6,708 nt of DNA, from the NCBI GenBank assembly GCA_003223065.1, contig QHXU01000316.1, positions 1 through 6,708 of the forward strand. The letters run 5' to 3'. The translations under genes were made by a program, and so were the position numbers. The notes under the pieces were generated by a model that searched no databases, was not told the origin of the DNA, and saw only the letters and a list, made by a program, of their open reading frames with translations. Origin of the DNA: Acidobacteriota bacterium (GTDB lineage Bacteria > Acidobacteriota > Terriglobia > Bryobacterales > Bryobacteraceae). Position 1 is the first letter of the stretch; each line of letters starts with the position of its first letter. Shown here piece after piece: positions 5,975-6,708 of this stretch.

Positions 5975-6708
5975 ATGGCCCGATTCCCCGGCGTGGATTA
6001 CCTCTTAATCGACTCCCAATTCAGCGAACAGGAGTTGATGGTCCGGCAGACCGCCCGGCAATTCACCGACGAGCGTGTGCTGCCGGTCATTCGCGACTGC
6101 TTCCGCGAAGGCCGCTTTCCCTGCGAGCTGATCCCGGAGATGGGGCGGCTCGGCTTCTTCGGCGCGAATCTCGAGGGCTACGGATGCGCAGCGATGAGCA
6201 ACGTAGAATACGGGCTCATCATGCAGGAACTGGAGCGCGGGGACTCCGCGGTGCGCAGCTTCGCCAGCGTGCAGGGCGGGCTGGTAATGTATCCCATCCT
6301 CACGTATGGCAGCGAGGAGCAGAAGCAGCGCTGGCTCCCCCAGATGCAGTCGGGCGCCGCGCTGGGATGCTTCGGGCTCACCGAACCGGGCTTTGGATCG
6401 AACCCCGCGGGCATGCTGACCCGCGCGAAGCGCGAAGGCGCCTGCTGGGTGATCAACGGCGAGAAGACCTGGATCACCAACGGGTCGGTGGCCGATGTGG
6501 CGATCGTATGGGCGCGCACCGACGAGGGGATCCGGGGATTTTTGGTTGAGAAGGGCACGCCAGGGTTTGCATCGTCGGATTTGCACGGCAAGCTTTCGAT
6601 GCGCGCCTCGGTAACGTCGAGCCTTTCTTTCACCGACTGCCGCGTGCCCGAGAGCGCATTGCTGCCGGGCGCGAAGGGGCTTAAAGCGGCGCTTGGCTGC
6701 CTCACGCA
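5975..6708 (+). CDS. gcdH: Glutaryl-CoA dehydrogenase-type acyl-CoA dehydrogenase, N-terminal part (3' end outside window)
   Basis: The first 244 residues of an FAD-dependent acyl-CoA dehydrogenase, closest by eye to glutaryl-CoA dehydrogenase, which turns glutaryl-CoA into crotonyl-CoA and CO2 and passes electrons to ETF in lysine/tryptophan breakdown. The N-terminal helical domain contains ELERGD (85-90) and RS (94-95); E87, R94 and S95 coincide with the human mature-enzyme residues around the substrate carboxylate. SVQGGLVMYPI (98-108) is GcdH-like. The FAD/substrate region has CFGLTEP (132-138) and WITNGS (166-171); HGKLSMRAS (204-212) is also typical. The GSDP usual after TEP is GSNP here (141-144). 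The catalytic base (Glu near 370) is beyond the window. ATG 5975 is chosen because an in-frame TAG at 5960 excludes earlier starts and the N terminus GVDYLLID matches the family. There is no clear Shine-Dalgarno. The gene is probably separate from the sigma operon. Confidence 0.88.
   Translation, partial: MARFPGVDYLLIDSQFSEQELMVRQTARQFTDERVLPVIRDCFREGRFPCELIPEMGRLGFFGANLEGYGCAAMSNVEYGLIMQELERGDSAVRSFASVQGGLVMYPILTYGSEEQKQRWLPQMQSGAALGCFGLTEPGFGSNPAGMLTRAKREGACWVINGEKTWITNGSVADVAIVWARTDEGIRGFLVEKGTPGFASSDLHGKLSMRASVTSSLSFTDCRVPESALLPGAKGLKAALGCLT

Noticed and set aside
6005..6705. Overlapping minus- and plus-strand frames within the acyl-CoA dehydrogenase
   Set aside because: The frame starting at ATG 5975 gives an unbroken GcdH-like protein; the others have no family resemblance.

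Overview
The window is about 62% GC and densely coding, with no gene-free stretch over 300 bases. The gene set suggests an acidobacterium of the Solibacter/Bryobacter type: flagellar flgK-flgL, an ECF sigma factor with a zinc-finger/HEAT anti-sigma factor and DUF4097 proteins, and a glutaryl-CoA dehydrogenase. That assignment comes from remembered family resemblance, not from a search.

Layout. Positions 1-1833 hold the end of a flagellar operon: the 3' part of flgK and a complete flgL, which join hook to filament. FlgL looks shortened near its C terminus. Only 11 bases later, a convergent gene (1845-2819, minus strand) encodes a multi-pass CPBP-family membrane protease (Abi/CAAX-like). A 65-base divergent spacer (2820-2884) holds a candidate ECF-type promoter, TGTAAC-N16-GGTA, so close to the next gene that the transcript could be almost leaderless.

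Positions 2885-5918 form a tight four-gene operon: an ECF sigma factor; a membrane-anchored anti-sigma factor with a cytoplasmic HxxxCxxC zinc finger, one membrane helix and an exported coiled-coil plus HEAT-like C terminus; and two tandem secreted DUF4097 beta-repeat paralogs. The last three genes all have GGAG exactly 8 bases before their ATG, and the second and third overlap by ATGA. The likely logic is a self-regulated cell-envelope module: the anti-sigma holds the sigma factor at the membrane, its exported HEAT domain could sense a partner or stress, and the DUF4097 proteins are either the output or the sensed ligand. This is the most interesting part of the window, but the function is inferred.

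After a short spacer with a GC-rich hairpin (5931-5952), the 5' part of a glutaryl-CoA dehydrogenase-type acyl-CoA dehydrogenase runs off the right edge. I see no tRNA, rRNA, CRISPR array, insertion sequence or phage gene.
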